A stretch of 64,000 nt of DNA. Source: Streptomyces albus subsp. albus. GTDB lineage: Bacteria > Actinomycetota > Actinomycetes > Streptomycetales > Streptomycetaceae. Below are positions 35,466 to 44,697 of the stretch, piece after piece; the first letter of the stretch is position 1; each line of letters begins with the position of its first letter. The position numbers and the translations under genes are program-made. The notes under the pieces were generated by a model. The model saw only the letters and a list, made by a program, of their open reading frames with translations, was not told the DNA's origin and ran no database searches. Location of the stretch: assembly GCF_000725885.1 (NCBI RefSeq), contig NZ_JODR01000014.1, positions 124,001 through 188,000 of the forward strand. Direction: 5' to 3'.

Positions 35466-36299
35466 TCAGACGCGCGCCGCGCAGCGCGGACGGGCGGGAC
35501 GGCGTTCGTGCTCGACCCGGTGACGGACGTACTCGAAGCTCTTGTTCAGCAGGCGGGAGACGTGCATCTGGGAGATGCCCAGCTCCTGCCCGATACGGGA
35601 CTGGGTCATGTCGCGGAAGAAGCGCATGTACAGCACGCGGCGCTGCCGCTCCGGCAGCTCCCGCAGACACGGCTTCACCGCCTCCTTGGCGACGACCGTC
35701 TCGTAGTCGGGCTCGGCGTGGCCGAAGGTGTCGGCCAGGGAGAAACCGTCGTCGCTGTCGCCCGCGGTGGCGTCCAGGGACAGCGAGCGGAAACTGCCGA
35801 TGGCCTCCAGCCCGGCCTCCACCTCGTCCACCGGCAGGCCCGTGTGCTCGGCTATCCGCTCGGTCGACGGGGTGCGGTCGTCCACCCCCGTGCTCAGCTC
35901 CCGGATCGCGGTGCGCACCTTGTTGCGCAGCTCCTGCACCCGGCGGGGGACGTGCACGTCCCAGGTGTGGTCGCGGAAGTGGCGGCGTATCTCACCGGTG
36001 ATCGTCGGTACGGCGAACGGCACGAACGGTGTGCCGTGCGACGGGTCGTCGCGGTTGACGGCCTTGACCAGGCCCAGCGCGGCGACCTGCTCCAGGTCCT
36101 CCAGGCTCTCGCCGCGACTGCGGTACTTGGCGGCCAGCCGATGGGCCATCGGCAGCCACGCCTCGACCAGCCGGTCGCACAGCTCCTCCCTCTCGGGGCC
36201 TTCGGGCAGCTTCGCGAGCCGTTCGAAGTCCTTCGTGGTGTCGGGCGCGTCGTCGTGGCTGTGCCGTGCTCGCTGGGGCCGGTACCGTACGGCGCACAT
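35466..36299 (-). CDS. SigB/SigF-type alternative sigma factor
   Basis: A 277-residue sigma-70 family group 3 protein. Region 2 (about 45-115) contains LEDLEQVAALGLVKAVNRDD and FVPFAVPTITGEIRRHFRDHTW; region 3 (about 120-180) contains LRNKVRTAIRELS; region 4 (about 215-265) contains LPERQRRVLYMRFFRDMTQSRIGQELGISQMHVSRLL. These are hallmarks of SigB/F/G stress and sporulation sigma factors in streptomycetes. No anti-sigma factor is adjacent, which is usual for several Streptomyces members. GGGAGGAGCC precedes ATG 36299. A SigB-like promoter lies upstream, suggesting autoregulation. Confidence 0.93.
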   Translation of the reverse strand: MCAVRYRPQRARHSHDDAPDTTKDFERLAKLPEGPEREELCDRLVEAWLPMAHRLAAKYRSRGESLEDLEQVAALGLVKAVNRDDPSHGTPFVPFAVPTITGEIRRHFRDHTWDVHVPRRVQELRNKVRTAIRELSTGVDDRTPSTERIAEHTGLPVDEVEAGLEAIGSFRSLSLDATAGDSDDGFSLADTFGHAEPDYETVVAKEAVKPCLRELPERQRRVLYMRFFRDMTQSRIGQELGISQMHVSRLLNKSFEYVRHRVEHERRPARPRCAARV

Positions 36300-36420
36300 G
36301 GGGTTGGCTCCTCCCTGTGTCGTGGACACGTGGACCAACCGCGGGGGGTGCGGACCGGGTGGACACACCCGGGGCTGCTCCCGCGGATGTGCCTGTACTC
36401 CCAAGCACTCGGCGTCTCGT

Positions 36421-36445
36421 CTATCCGGCACCGCGGCTCGTAAAC
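36421..36445 (-). promoter_or_regulatory. Candidate SigB-type promoter of the sigma gene
   Basis: On the minus strand GTTTAC (36445-36440), a 13-base spacer and GGATAG (36426-36421) resemble the GTTT...GGGTA consensus of SigB-class promoters, about 120 bases upstream of the sigma gene start. Confidence 0.4.
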
Positions 36446-36459
36446 ACACAGCCCGCCGG

Positions 36460-37425
36460 CTACCGGTAGAGCACCGCCTCGATCTTCGGGTCGTGCACGT
36501 TGTGGCGGTCGTACCAGTAGTAGCCGGTGTCGACGGTGCGGGGCAGCTCGCCGCCCCCGTGTGCCTTGAGCGCCGCGTCCACCACGCCGCGTCCGATGGC
36601 GAGCGGGTCCTGGGTGATGGCGCCGACCATCCGGCCGTCCTCCACGGCGTCGATCTGGCCCTTCCCGGAGTCGAAGCCGACGGTCTTGATGTTCTTCCGG
36701 CCGCTCTCCTCGACGCCCTGGATGACGCCCATGGCGGAGCCCTCGTTGGTGCCGTAGACGCCGTCGACACCGGGGTTGGCGGTGATCACGGCCTTGGTGA
36801 TGTCGGCGGACTTCGTCTGGTCGCCGCCGCCGTACTGGACGGGCAGCAGTTCGATGCCGGGCGCGTGGTCCGCCATCCAGCGGGCGAAGCCGTCACGCCG
36901 GTCGATGCCCGAGCCGCTGGTCTGGCTGTGCGCGATGACGGCGACCTGGCCCTTGCCGTGCAGTGCCGCTGCCAGCCGCCGGGCGGCCTCGGCCGCGGCG
37001 GCCCGGTTGTCGGTGGCCACGGTGGTGCGCGGGATCCGGCTGTCGACGCCCGAGTCGAAGGCGATGACGGGGATCCCGGCGCGCCGTGCCTTGCGCAGCA
37101 TCGGTTCGGTGGCCCGGGAGTCGAGGGCCGCCAGGGCGAGCGCGTCGGGCCGTCTGCCGACCGCGTTGGTCACCTGGGTCACCTGAGTCTCGACGTCGCT
37201 CTCGGTGGCCGGGCCCTGGAAGCTGATCTCGGCGCCGCGCCGCTCCGCCTCCTGCTGCGCGCCCTTGCGCACCGACTGCCAGAACTGCTGCTGGAAGCCC
37301 TTGGAGACGATGGCGATGTACGGTTTGCGGCCCTCGCCCGCCCTCTCGCCGGCCGCGCAGCCGCTGAGCGCCGCCAGCAGGACGGCCAGGGCGAGGGCCG
37401 CGCCGCGCCGCGGCCGGGGGGTCAC
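36460..37425 (-). CDS. Ribose-type periplasmic-binding lipoprotein
   Basis: A 321-residue family 2 (RbsB-like) sugar-binding protein. A lipoprotein signal ends in LSGCAAG. The mature part begins KPYIAIVSKGFQQQFWQSV, with the typical IPVIAFDSGVDSR hinge segment and TNEGSAMGVIQGVEESG. It delivers a pentose, sugar alcohol or similar ligand to the permease encoded just upstream. GTG 37425 overlaps the permease stop by four bases. The ligand is unknown. Confidence 0.92.
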   Translation of the reverse strand: MTPRPRRGAALALAVLLAALSGCAAGERAGEGRKPYIAIVSKGFQQQFWQSVRKGAQQEAERRGAEISFQGPATESDVETQVTQVTNAVGRRPDALALAALDSRATEPMLRKARRAGIPVIAFDSGVDSRIPRTTVATDNRAAAAEAARRLAAALHGKGQVAVIAHSQTSGSGIDRRDGFARWMADHAPGIELLPVQYGGGDQTKSADITKAVITANPGVDGVYGTNEGSAMGVIQGVEESGRKNIKTVGFDSGKGQIDAVEDGRMVGAITQDPLAIGRGVVDAALKAHGGGELPRTVDTGYYWYDRHNVHDPKIEAVLYR

Positions 37426-38453
37426 CGGATGCTCCGTTTGCGGGCCAGGTCGGCCCAGACGGCGACGACGATGACGCTGCCGAGGATCACGTTCTGCCAT
37501 TCCTGGGGGACCGCGAGCACCTGGAGGCCGTTGTTCAGCACCGAGATGATCAGCGCGCCGATGACGGTGCCGCCGATGGAGCCCTTGCCGCCGTTGAGGG
37601 AGGTGCCGCCGATGACGACGGCGGCGATGGCCTGGAGCTCGTAGCCCATACCGGTCGCGGGCTGGGCGGAGCCCAGGCGGGCGGAGATCAGGATGCCGGC
37701 CAGGCCGGTGAACAGGCCCGCCAGCGTGTAGACGACGATCTTCCATTTCCGTACGTCGACACCGGAGAGCGCGGTGGCCTCCTCGTTGCTGCCGAGGGCG
37801 TAGGTGTAGCGGCCCAGCACCGTACGGCTGAGGGTCACGCCCGCCAGGAGCGCGACCGCCGCCAGGATGAGCACCGCGTTGGGGAAGTCGGTGCCGGGCA
37901 CGATGCTGCCGGTGGAGATGTCGGTGTAGGCGGTGGAGTCGAAGTAGATCGGGGCGCTGCCCGAGACGACCAGCGCCAGTCCGCCCGCGACGAGCATCAT
38001 CGCGAGGGTGGCGATGAACGGCGGCAGCCCCAGCACGGACACGTTGCAGCCGTTGACGAAGCCCAGCAGCGCGCCGAACAGCAGGGTGCCCAGGACTCCG
38101 ACGGCGATCGGCAGCCCCATGTCGGTGATGAGCACCCCGGCGACGACGGCGCACAGCGCCATGCCGGTGCCCACGGACAGGTCGATACCGCCCGAGATGA
38201 TCACGAAGGTGGCGCCCAGCGCGAGGGTGCCGATCACCACGGTCGCGAACAGGACGGAGGTGATGTTGCCGTAGCTGAGGAAGATCGGGTCGGCGACCGC
38301 GAAGACCACGCAGATCACCACGAGGCCGCCGAGCGCCAGGAGCTGCTGGAGGCGGCCTCGCAGGGTGCCGCCGTGCGCGGTCCGCGGCGGGGCGGAGCCG
38401 TCCGGTGGTGCGGAGCCGTCCGGTGGGGACGCGGGTGCCGTCTCGGCTGTCAT
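37422..38453 (-). CDS. Ribose-type ABC permease
   Basis: A 343-residue RbsC-family permease of about nine helices after a 25-residue Ser/Pro/Gly repeat N-terminus (PPDGSAPPDGSAPP). The family segments GGIDLSVGTGMALCAVVAG, NGCNVSVLGLPPFIATLAMM and AAVVIGGTSLNGGKGSIGGTVIGAL are clear. It forms the channel with itself as a dimer. ATG 38453 overlaps the ATPase stop by four bases, in the order ATPase, permease, binding protein. Confidence 0.93.
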   Translation of the reverse strand: MTAETAPASPPDGSAPPDGSAPPRTAHGGTLRGRLQQLLALGGLVVICVVFAVADPIFLSYGNITSVLFATVVIGTLALGATFVIISGGIDLSVGTGMALCAVVAGVLITDMGLPIAVGVLGTLLFGALLGFVNGCNVSVLGLPPFIATLAMMLVAGGLALVVSGSAPIYFDSTAYTDISTGSIVPGTDFPNAVLILAAVALLAGVTLSRTVLGRYTYALGSNEEATALSGVDVRKWKIVVYTLAGLFTGLAGILISARLGSAQPATGMGYELQAIAAVVIGGTSLNGGKGSIGGTVIGALIISVLNNGLQVLAVPQEWQNVILGSVIVVAVWADLARKRSIR

Positions 38454-40027
38454 CGGGTTCCTGCCTCCGGGGTGCCGGCGGGGTCGGACGCGGGGGAGGG
38501 GGCCGGTCGGGTTCCGGGCCGGCCGGGGCGCAGCGTGGCGTAGTGCATGACGTTCTCCTGGGTGGCCTCGGCGGCGGTCAGTTCCGCGGTGATGTGCCCC
38601 TCGGCCATCACCAGGACGCGGTGCGCCATGCGCAGCACCTCGGGCAGGTCGGAGGAGATCATGACGAGGGCCTTGCCCTGCTGGGCCAGCGTGTCGAGGA
38701 GGCGGTAGATCTCCTCCTTGGCGGCCACGTCGATGCCGCGGGTGGGCTCGTCGAAGACGAGCACGTCGCAGTCCTTGGCGAGCCACTTGGCCAGGACGAC
38801 CTTCTGCTGGTTGCCGCCCGAGAGGTGGCGGACGGGACGGTCGAGCGACGGCGTCGCGACGTGCAGCGCTGACACCAGCTCCGCGGCGCGTTCGCCGACG
38901 GCCCGGTCGCGGACGAAGCCGAAACGGGCAAAGCGCTCCCGCAGCGCTCCGAGCGCGATGTTGGTGTCCACACCGTCCTCGGGCAGCAGGCCGAGCCGTT
39001 TGCGGTCCTCGGACAGATAGCCGATGCGGTGCCGCGCCGCGTCGGCCGGGTTGCGGATGCGGACCGGCCGCCCGCGCAGGGTCACCGTGCCGGAGGTGAC
39101 GGGGTCGGCGCCGATCAGGGCGCGGGCCACCTCGGTGCGGCCCGCGCCCATCAGGCCGGCGAAGCCCAGGATCTCGCCCGGGTACAGCGCGAAACCGACG
39201 TCCCGCAGCAGTGTCCGGGTGCTCAGCCCGGAGACGGTCAGCAGGGGCTCACGGGCGGCCGGTGCGGGGCGCGGCCGGGTTCCGGTGCCGATTTCGCGGC
39301 CGACCATCTTGGCGATGACGTCCCGCACCCGTGTCTGTGCCGTCTCCATGGTGGCGACGTACTGGCCGTCGCGGATCACCGTGATCCGGTCGCAGAGGGA
39401 GGTGAGTTCGGCCATGCGGTGCGAGATGTAGATGACGCCGGTCTCCGGGCGCACGAAGCGGCGGATGAGCTGGTGGAGGGTGCGCACCTCGGCGTCGTTG
39501 AGCGCGGCGGTCGGCTCGTCCATGATCAGGACGCGCGGGTCGTGGGAGAGCGCTTTGGCGATCTCCACCATCTGCTGCTGCGCCACGGTGAGGCCGCCGA
39601 CCCTGCGGTGCGGGTCCAGGGGGAGCCCGAGCCGGCCGATCAGTTCCCGGGCACGCGCGTCCAGGGCCCGGCGGTCGAGCAGGAATCCGGCGCGGCGGGG
39701 TTCGCGGCCGATGAAGATGTTCTGGGCGACCGTCAGATCGGGCAGCAGATTGAATTCCTGGTGGATGATGCCGATGCCCATTTCCTGCGCGTGCCGGGGA
39801 CCGGTCGGGCGGAGCGGCGCACCGTCCAGGAAGAAACGACCCGTGTCGGGGCGGTGGATACCGGAAAGCAGTTTCATCAGTGTCGATTTGCCGGCGCCGT
39901 TCTCGCCGACCAGGGCGAGCACTTCGCCGTGCCGCAGCGAAAGCCGCATCCGGTCCAGGGCCTTGACGCCGGGGAAGGTCTTGCTGACTTCTTCGACTTC
40001 GAGCAGGGGGCGGGTGTCGGTCAGCAC
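38450..40027 (-). CDS. Ribose-type ABC ATPase (two nucleotide-binding domains)
   Basis: A 525-residue RbsA/XylG-family ATPase. Domain 1 has Walker A ENGAGKST, signature-like LTVAQQQMVEIAKAL and Walker B VLIMDEPTAAL. Domain 2 has a degenerate Walker A region FAGLMGAGRTEVAR, LSGGNQQKVVLAKWL and VLVFDEPTRGID, as normal for this family. GTG 40027 follows GAGGAGTCGTC. It is the first gene of the sugar operon and starts just downstream of a GAAATCGATTTC palindrome. Confidence 0.93.
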   Translation of the reverse strand: MLTDTRPLLEVEEVSKTFPGVKALDRMRLSLRHGEVLALVGENGAGKSTLMKLLSGIHRPDTGRFFLDGAPLRPTGPRHAQEMGIGIIHQEFNLLPDLTVAQNIFIGREPRRAGFLLDRRALDARARELIGRLGLPLDPHRRVGGLTVAQQQMVEIAKALSHDPRVLIMDEPTAALNDAEVRTLHQLIRRFVRPETGVIYISHRMAELTSLCDRITVIRDGQYVATMETAQTRVRDVIAKMVGREIGTGTRPRPAPAAREPLLTVSGLSTRTLLRDVGFALYPGEILGFAGLMGAGRTEVARALIGADPVTSGTVTLRGRPVRIRNPADAARHRIGYLSEDRKRLGLLPEDGVDTNIALGALRERFARFGFVRDRAVGERAAELVSALHVATPSLDRPVRHLSGGNQQKVVLAKWLAKDCDVLVFDEPTRGIDVAAKEEIYRLLDTLAQQGKALVMISSDLPEVLRMAHRVLVMAEGHITAELTAAEATQENVMHYATLRPGRPGTRPAPSPASDPAGTPEAGTR

Positions 40028-40039
40028 GACGACTCCTCA

Positions 40040-40051
40040 GAAATCGATTTC
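40040..40051. promoter_or_regulatory. LacI-type operator candidate, copy 1
   Basis: Perfect 12-base palindrome GAAATCGATTTC, 13 bases upstream of the ABC ATPase start, so within its promoter or ribosome-site region. An identical copy lies 155 bases away next to the divergent kinase gene. Confidence 0.7.
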
Positions 40052-40194
40052 AGGGAGTCTAGAAATGGCCGCTCACCAACGTCAACAGCCGTGCACTGCC
40101 GCATTGTTCGACGTACCGGGGGTGGGAGACGAGGCGCGGGAAGTGGTGGCGGTGGCAACCGTGCCGCGGGGGCCGGTCAACGCCCGTTGACGGT

Positions 40195-40206
40195 GAAATC
40201 GATTTC
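40195..40206. promoter_or_regulatory. LacI-type operator candidate, copy 2
   Basis: Second perfect copy of GAAATCGATTTC, 16 bases upstream of the FGGY kinase ATG. The central CG palindrome is typical of LacI/GalR-family binding sites. No LacI-family gene is in the window. Confidence 0.7.
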
Positions 40207-40221
40207 TGCAAGCCTGCGCGC

Positions 40222-41700
40222 ATGTCCCGCAACGCAGTCCTCGGCGTCGACATCGGCACCTCCAGCAGCAAAGGCGTCCTGGTCGCGACCGACGGCACGG
40301 TGCTGCGCTCCGCCGTACGCGAGCACACCGTCGACCGGCCCGCCCCCGGGCACGTCGAGATGGACGCCGGCGTGTGGTGGGACGAGACGGTCTCGCTCTG
40401 CCGCGAGCTGACCGCCGGGGCCGACGCCGACGTGCTGGCCGTAGGTGTCAGCGGCATGGGCCCCTGCGTCCTGCTCACCGACGCCGACGACACCCCGCTG
40501 CGCCCGGCCGTGCTCTACGGTGTCGACACCCGCGCCGGCGCCCAGATCAGCCGGCTCGACGCCGAACTCGGCCGGGAGGAGATCCGCCGCCGCTGCGGCT
40601 CCTTGCTGTCCAGCCAGGCCGCCGGGGCGAAGATCGCCTGGATCGCCGACGAGGAACCCGGACTCTTCGCCCGCGCCCGGCGGTTGTACATGACCAGCTC
40701 CTGGCTGGTCCGCAAACTCACCGGCGCCTACGTGCTGGACCACCACTCGGCCAGCCAGGCCACCCCGCTCTACGACACCCACGCCCAGGACTGGTACACG
40801 CCCTGGACCGAACTCGTCGCCCCCGGCCTGCCGATGCCGCCCCTGCGCTGGTCCGGGGAGGCGGCCGGCACCGTGACGGCCGAGGCCGCACGGCTGACCG
40901 GGCTCCCCGCCGGCATCCCCGTCATCACCGGCACCGTCGACGCCTGGGCGGAGGCGCTCAGCGTCGGCGCCCACCGGCCCGGCGACCTGATGCTGATGTA
41001 CGGCACCACGATGTTCCTCGTCCACACCGTCCCCGACCTGCTCACCGACCCCGCGCTGTGGAGCACCGTCGGTGCGCTGCCCGGCACCCGCAGCCTCGCC
41101 GGGGGCATGGCCACCTCGGGCGCCGTCACCGGCTGGCTGCGGGACCTGTTCGGCGACGCCGACTACGCCGGACTGACCGCACTGGCCGAGGACTCCGGGC
41201 CGGGCGCCAACGGGCTGCTGATGCTGCCGTACTTCGCGGGCGAGCGCACCCCGCTGATGGACCCGCAGGCCCGCGGCGTCATCGCCGGCCTCACCCTCTC
41301 CCACACCCGCGGCGACCTGTACCGCGCCGCGCTGGAGGCGACGGCGTTCGCGGTCCGGCACAACATCGAGACGCTGGAGCGGGCCGGCGGAGACATCCGC
41401 CGGATCGTGGCGGTGGGCGGCGGCACCAGGGGCGGGCTGTGGACCCGGATCGTCTCCGACGTCACGGGCCGTCCCCAGCAGTTGCGCACCGTCTCGCTCG
41501 GCGCCTCCTACGGCGCCGCCCTGCTCGCGGCCCGCCTCGTCGGCGACGCCTCGGCCGACGCGTGGAACCCGGTGGCGCACACCGTCACCCCCGACCCGGC
41601 GGCCACCGCCCGGTACGAGGAGCTGTACGGGCTCTACCGCCGGCTCCACCCGGCCACGGCCGACGTGGTCCACGCTCTCGCCGCCCGCCAGGAACGCTGA
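40222..41700 (+). CDS. FGGY-family carbohydrate kinase (xylulokinase-like)
   Basis: A 492-residue sugar kinase. The N-terminal phosphate motif GVDIGTSSSKGVLV, the central MYGTTMFLVHTVPDL and the C-terminal adenosine motif IVAVGGGTRGGLWTRIVSDVTGRP are diagnostic of FGGY kinases. The presumed catalytic base is Asp in TGTVDAWAEAL. Overall it most resembles xylulokinase or related ketose/polyol kinases. Divergent transcription from the ribose-type ABC operon and a shared operator sequence indicate that it phosphorylates the imported sugar or its isomer. Confidence 0.9.
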   Translation: MSRNAVLGVDIGTSSSKGVLVATDGTVLRSAVREHTVDRPAPGHVEMDAGVWWDETVSLCRELTAGADADVLAVGVSGMGPCVLLTDADDTPLRPAVLYGVDTRAGAQISRLDAELGREEIRRRCGSLLSSQAAGAKIAWIADEEPGLFARARRLYMTSSWLVRKLTGAYVLDHHSASQATPLYDTHAQDWYTPWTELVAPGLPMPPLRWSGEAAGTVTAEAARLTGLPAGIPVITGTVDAWAEALSVGAHRPGDLMLMYGTTMFLVHTVPDLLTDPALWSTVGALPGTRSLAGGMATSGAVTGWLRDLFGDADYAGLTALAEDSGPGANGLLMLPYFAGERTPLMDPQARGVIAGLTLSHTRGDLYRAALEATAFAVRHNIETLERAGGDIRRIVAVGGGTRGGLWTRIVSDVTGRPQQLRTVSLGASYGAALLAARLVGDASADAWNPVAHTVTPDPAATARYEELYGLYRRLHPATADVVHALAARQER

Positions 41701-41747
41701 CGGCGCGGGCCCGGCGCTCCTTGCCGTATCGCCGGTACGGCCCGGCC

Positions 41748-42485
41748 TCAGCCGCCCTCCGTCAGCCCGTGTTCGGCCAGGGGGCCGACCCGCCAGCCGG
41801 CGTCCCGGCAGCGGGCGAGCAGGTGGGGGAGCGCCGAGAGCGTCACCCGCCAGGACCCGGGGGCGCTGTTGCGGTCGCTGTCGTGCAGCAGGACGGTCGC
41901 GCCGCCGCCGAGCCGTCCGCCCAACTGGGCCAGGACGCCCCCGGTGTCGGCACCCGGCTCCCAGTCGCGGCCCCAGGCCGTCCACAGCACCGGGCACAGC
42001 CCCGCCCGCCGGGCGGCCCGCCAGCGGGTGGCGGTCAGCACCCCGTACGGCGGCCGGTACCAGCGGGGCCGGGCGCCCCCGGTGCTGTGGACGGCCGCCG
42101 CGGCGCGCGCCAGGTCCTCGCGGTCGGCGACGGGGCGCGGCAGCCACGGCGGTTTGTGCTCCCAGCAGTGCACGGCCAACTCGTGGCCCTCGGCGGCCAT
42201 GGACCGCACCAGCCCCCGGTGCCGCAGGACGGCGGCCCCCTGGAGGAAGAACGTGGCCCGCACGCCCAGCCGGTCCAGCTCGCGCAGGAAGTACGGCGTG
42301 GACCGGGCGTCGGGTCCGTCGTCGAAGGTCAGCGCCACATGGTCCGGACTGCCGCGGCCGTCCAGCGTGGGCAGCAGCAGCGCCCGCACCGCCGGCAGCC
42401 AGCTCGCCGCCGGCAGGATGTGCCAGGCGGCCACCGCGACGGGCGCGGCAGCCGCGGCGGCGGCCACACGGCGGGAGCTCACCAC
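41748..42485 (-). CDS. Polysaccharide deacetylase (NodB homology domain)
   Basis: A 245-residue protein with an N-terminal signal anchor (about 4-22, Ala/Val-rich) and a NodB domain. Motif 1 is ALTFDDGPDARST, motif 2 is the metal-binding HCWEH, motif 3 is YRPPYGVLT, and the last motif is VLLHDSD. It is probably exported and removes acetyl groups from peptidoglycan or an exopolysaccharide. GTG 42485 lies after GAGGAGGAGGGCAT and overlaps the EamA transporter stop, so the two are co-translated. Confidence 0.9.
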   Translation of the reverse strand: MVSSRRVAAAAAAAPVAVAAWHILPAASWLPAVRALLLPTLDGRGSPDHVALTFDDGPDARSTPYFLRELDRLGVRATFFLQGAAVLRHRGLVRSMAAEGHELAVHCWEHKPPWLPRPVADREDLARAAAAVHSTGGARPRWYRPPYGVLTATRWRAARRAGLCPVLWTAWGRDWEPGADTGGVLAQLGGRLGGGATVLLHDSDRNSAPGSWRVTLSALPHLLARCRDAGWRVGPLAEHGLTEGG

Positions 42486-43363
42486 ATGCCCTCCTCCTCG
42501 TCCGTCTTTCCGGCCACGGCGGGCGTTCTGGCCAGCTGCACACTGCCCACGCTGATCAGTGCCAGGGCGATCAGTTCGGGCACGACCAGCCAGCCCAGGG
42601 CCAGCCGTTCGTCGAAGAGGGTGGCGCCCAGCACCACGCTCAAGAACGCGTCGCCGAGGGTGAGCGCGGGCTGGGAGGCGACCAGGGTGCCCGCGTGGAG
42701 GGTCAGTTGCAGCAGCAGGAAACCGGCGAGCCCGGCGACGACCACCCCGTAGGTCTGCCATGCCGTCAGCAGCCGCACCAGCCCGTCGTCGGCGAGCCGG
42801 GAGATGGCGTCCTTCATCAGGGCGGCCGTCACCCCGAACAGCACGGCCGTGGCCGAGCCCAGCACGGTCGCCCGGGGCGCGGACGGCAGCCGGAACGCCA
42901 CCACGACCAGTACCGCCACCAGTACCGCCACCAGGGGCGCGGCCACCAGCCAGCGGCCGTCGGGCACCGACGCCCTGCCGCCCGAGGGCCACACCAGCGC
43001 CAGCAGCGCCGCCAGCCCCACCACCATCGCGACGAACGCGCCCCAGGCCCGGCCCCCCGCCCGCTGCCGGAAGACGAGACTGCCCAGCATCAGCGTGAAC
43101 AGCAGTTCGGTCGTCATCACCGGCTGCACCACGGCGAGCGGCCCGGTGGCCAGCGCCCCCGCCTGGCACACCCCCGACAGCACCAGCGTGGCGGCCCCCC
43201 ACAGCCACACGGGACGGCGCAGCAGATGCGGCAGCCACGACAGCCGCCGCCCCGAGGGGCCGGGGCCCTCGACGGCGGCGGCGCGCCGCTGCAGTACCGA
43301 AGCGGCGGCGTTGCCCAGCGCCGCGAGCAGCGCCAGCACGACCGAGACCGCCGTCCACAGCAC
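42479..43363 (-). CDS. EamA/DMT-type transporter
   Basis: A 294-residue membrane protein with about ten hydrophobic helices in two halves, typical of the drug/metabolite transporter superfamily in its DMT form (SVLQRRAAAVEG loop, VVQPVMTTELLFTLMLGSLVFRQR). GTG 43363 follows the SDR stop by eight bases with a weak GGGTAGG site. The substrate is unknown. Its place between an SDR and a deacetylase suggests a cell-envelope or lipid-linked function, but that is inference. Confidence 0.82.
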   Translation of the reverse strand: MLWTAVSVVLALLAALGNAAASVLQRRAAAVEGPGPSGRRLSWLPHLLRRPVWLWGAATLVLSGVCQAGALATGPLAVVQPVMTTELLFTLMLGSLVFRQRAGGRAWGAFVAMVVGLAALLALVWPSGGRASVPDGRWLVAAPLVAVLVAVLVVVAFRLPSAPRATVLGSATAVLFGVTAALMKDAISRLADDGLVRLLTAWQTYGVVVAGLAGFLLLQLTLHAGTLVASQPALTLGDAFLSVVLGATLFDERLALGWLVVPELIALALISVGSVQLARTPAVAGKTDEEEGMW

Positions 43364-43371
43364 GTGCGGGC

Positions 43372-44307
43372 CTACCCGAAGCGCTGGGCGAGCGTGCGGA
43401 AGAGCCCGGGGGCCGCGCCGTGCAGCCAGGCGGGGAGGGCGAGCCAGGAGGGCACATAGGCGTTCGGGCGGCCGGTGCGCAGCGCCCGGCACACCGCTCC
43501 GGCGACGTGCCCGGCGGGCACCGGCCGCGGGCGGTCGCGGTGGTAGGGGGCGCCGCGGCGCTGGAAGAACGGGGTGTCCACCACGCCGGGCAGCACCATC
43601 GACACCCGCACCCCGCTGGGTGCCAGTTCGTAGCGGAGGCTGTCGGCGAACGCGGTCAGCCCCGCCTTGGTCGCCGCGTAGACGGCCTCCCCCCGCACCC
43701 CCACGCTGCCCGCCAGGGAGCCGATCAGCACCAGCCGGCCGGAGCGCTGCCGCACCATGCCGGGCAGCAGCAGCCGCACCAGGTGCAGTGTCGCGTTCAG
43801 ATTGACGGCCAGCACGTCGTCGATGTCCTGGGCCGGCATCGTGGTGAACGGTCCGGCCCAGCCGATGCCGGCGCCGGCCACCAGGGCGTCCACCCGGCCG
43901 CTGTGCGCCAGTGCCTCCTCCGCGAGCCGGGCGCGTGCCCGCGGGTCGCTCAGGTCGGCGGCCAGCGGCACACCGCCCGTCCGGGTCGCGATACGGGCCA
44001 GCCGGTCCTCGTCCCGGCCGCTGAGCAGCAGCCGCCAGCCGCCCTCTGCGGCCAGCTGTTCGGCGACGGCCGTCCCGATGCCGGACGACGCGCCGGTGAC
44101 CAGCGCCACCGGCCGATGGCCGCGCCCGCCCGGCGCCGTACCGGGGGCCCCGGACGGCGCGGGCGGGCCGGCCGGCTCCGGCCCGGGCGGCCGGCCGGGT
44201 GGCTGCCGGCCTGGTGCACGGGACGGGGAGCGCGAGGCGGCGGGGGTCTGCGCGCTGAGGAGGGAGTGTGCCTGACGGCCTTCGGATCTGCCGAGCCTGT
44301 CGAACAC
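43372..44307 (-). CDS. Short-chain dehydrogenase/reductase with Pro-rich N-terminus
   Basis: A 311-residue SDR. The NADP-type glycine motif is TGASSGIG (near residue 70), NAG-like AGAGIG follows, and the catalytic Tyr and Lys are in YAATKAGLTAF with Ser in LIGSLAGS. A C-terminal hydrophobic stretch (SWLALPAWLHGAAPGLF) suggests membrane association, as in the DltE/YqjQ-like group. An Arg/Pro/Gly-rich extension of about 65 residues precedes the domain; the strong GGAGGCGTTAA before GTG 44307 supports this long start. First of three co-directional genes. Confidence 0.88.
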   Translation of the reverse strand: MFDRLGRSEGRQAHSLLSAQTPAASRSPSRAPGRQPPGRPPGPEPAGPPAPSGAPGTAPGGRGHRPVALVTGASSGIGTAVAEQLAAEGGWRLLLSGRDEDRLARIATRTGGVPLAADLSDPRARARLAEEALAHSGRVDALVAGAGIGWAGPFTTMPAQDIDDVLAVNLNATLHLVRLLLPGMVRQRSGRLVLIGSLAGSVGVRGEAVYAATKAGLTAFADSLRYELAPSGVRVSMVLPGVVDTPFFQRRGAPYHRDRPRPVPAGHVAGAVCRALRTGRPNAYVPSWLALPAWLHGAAPGLFRTLAQRFG

Positions 44308-44697
44308 TTAACGCCTCCGGTGAGCAGTACGGGCCGCGCGGGGCCGGGAACGTGTACGGGGCGCGGCACGCCCCGGATCCAGCATGCTGGCAACCGGGCG
44401 GCACATCCGCCCGGAGCCGTGCCGGGACCGGCCGAACCACCTGTTCGGCTCTGTGCCGTCCGCCGCCGCCCGCTCGCCGCCCCGCCGGGTCTGCGACGGT
44501 GCGCAGCAGGCGCCGGCGGGCGGCGCCCCGAGTGTCGGTACCGCGTCGCCGCCGGTCGCCCAGCACACTGGTCTGCGGGTGGCCGAACCGGGCCCGGACG
44601 TGCCCGGCCGGGCCGGCACCGGGGGTGCCGTCGGGGCCGGGCCGCCGCGCCGCCCCAGGCCGCGCCCGGTCCGCTGTCCGACGACCCCTGGAGCCCC
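44308..44697. other. Intergenic region, divergent promoters
   Basis: About 390 bases between the divergent SDR and glycosyltransferase genes. Frames through it are open but lack motifs and ribosome sites. I recognise no operator or repeat. Confidence 0.5.
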
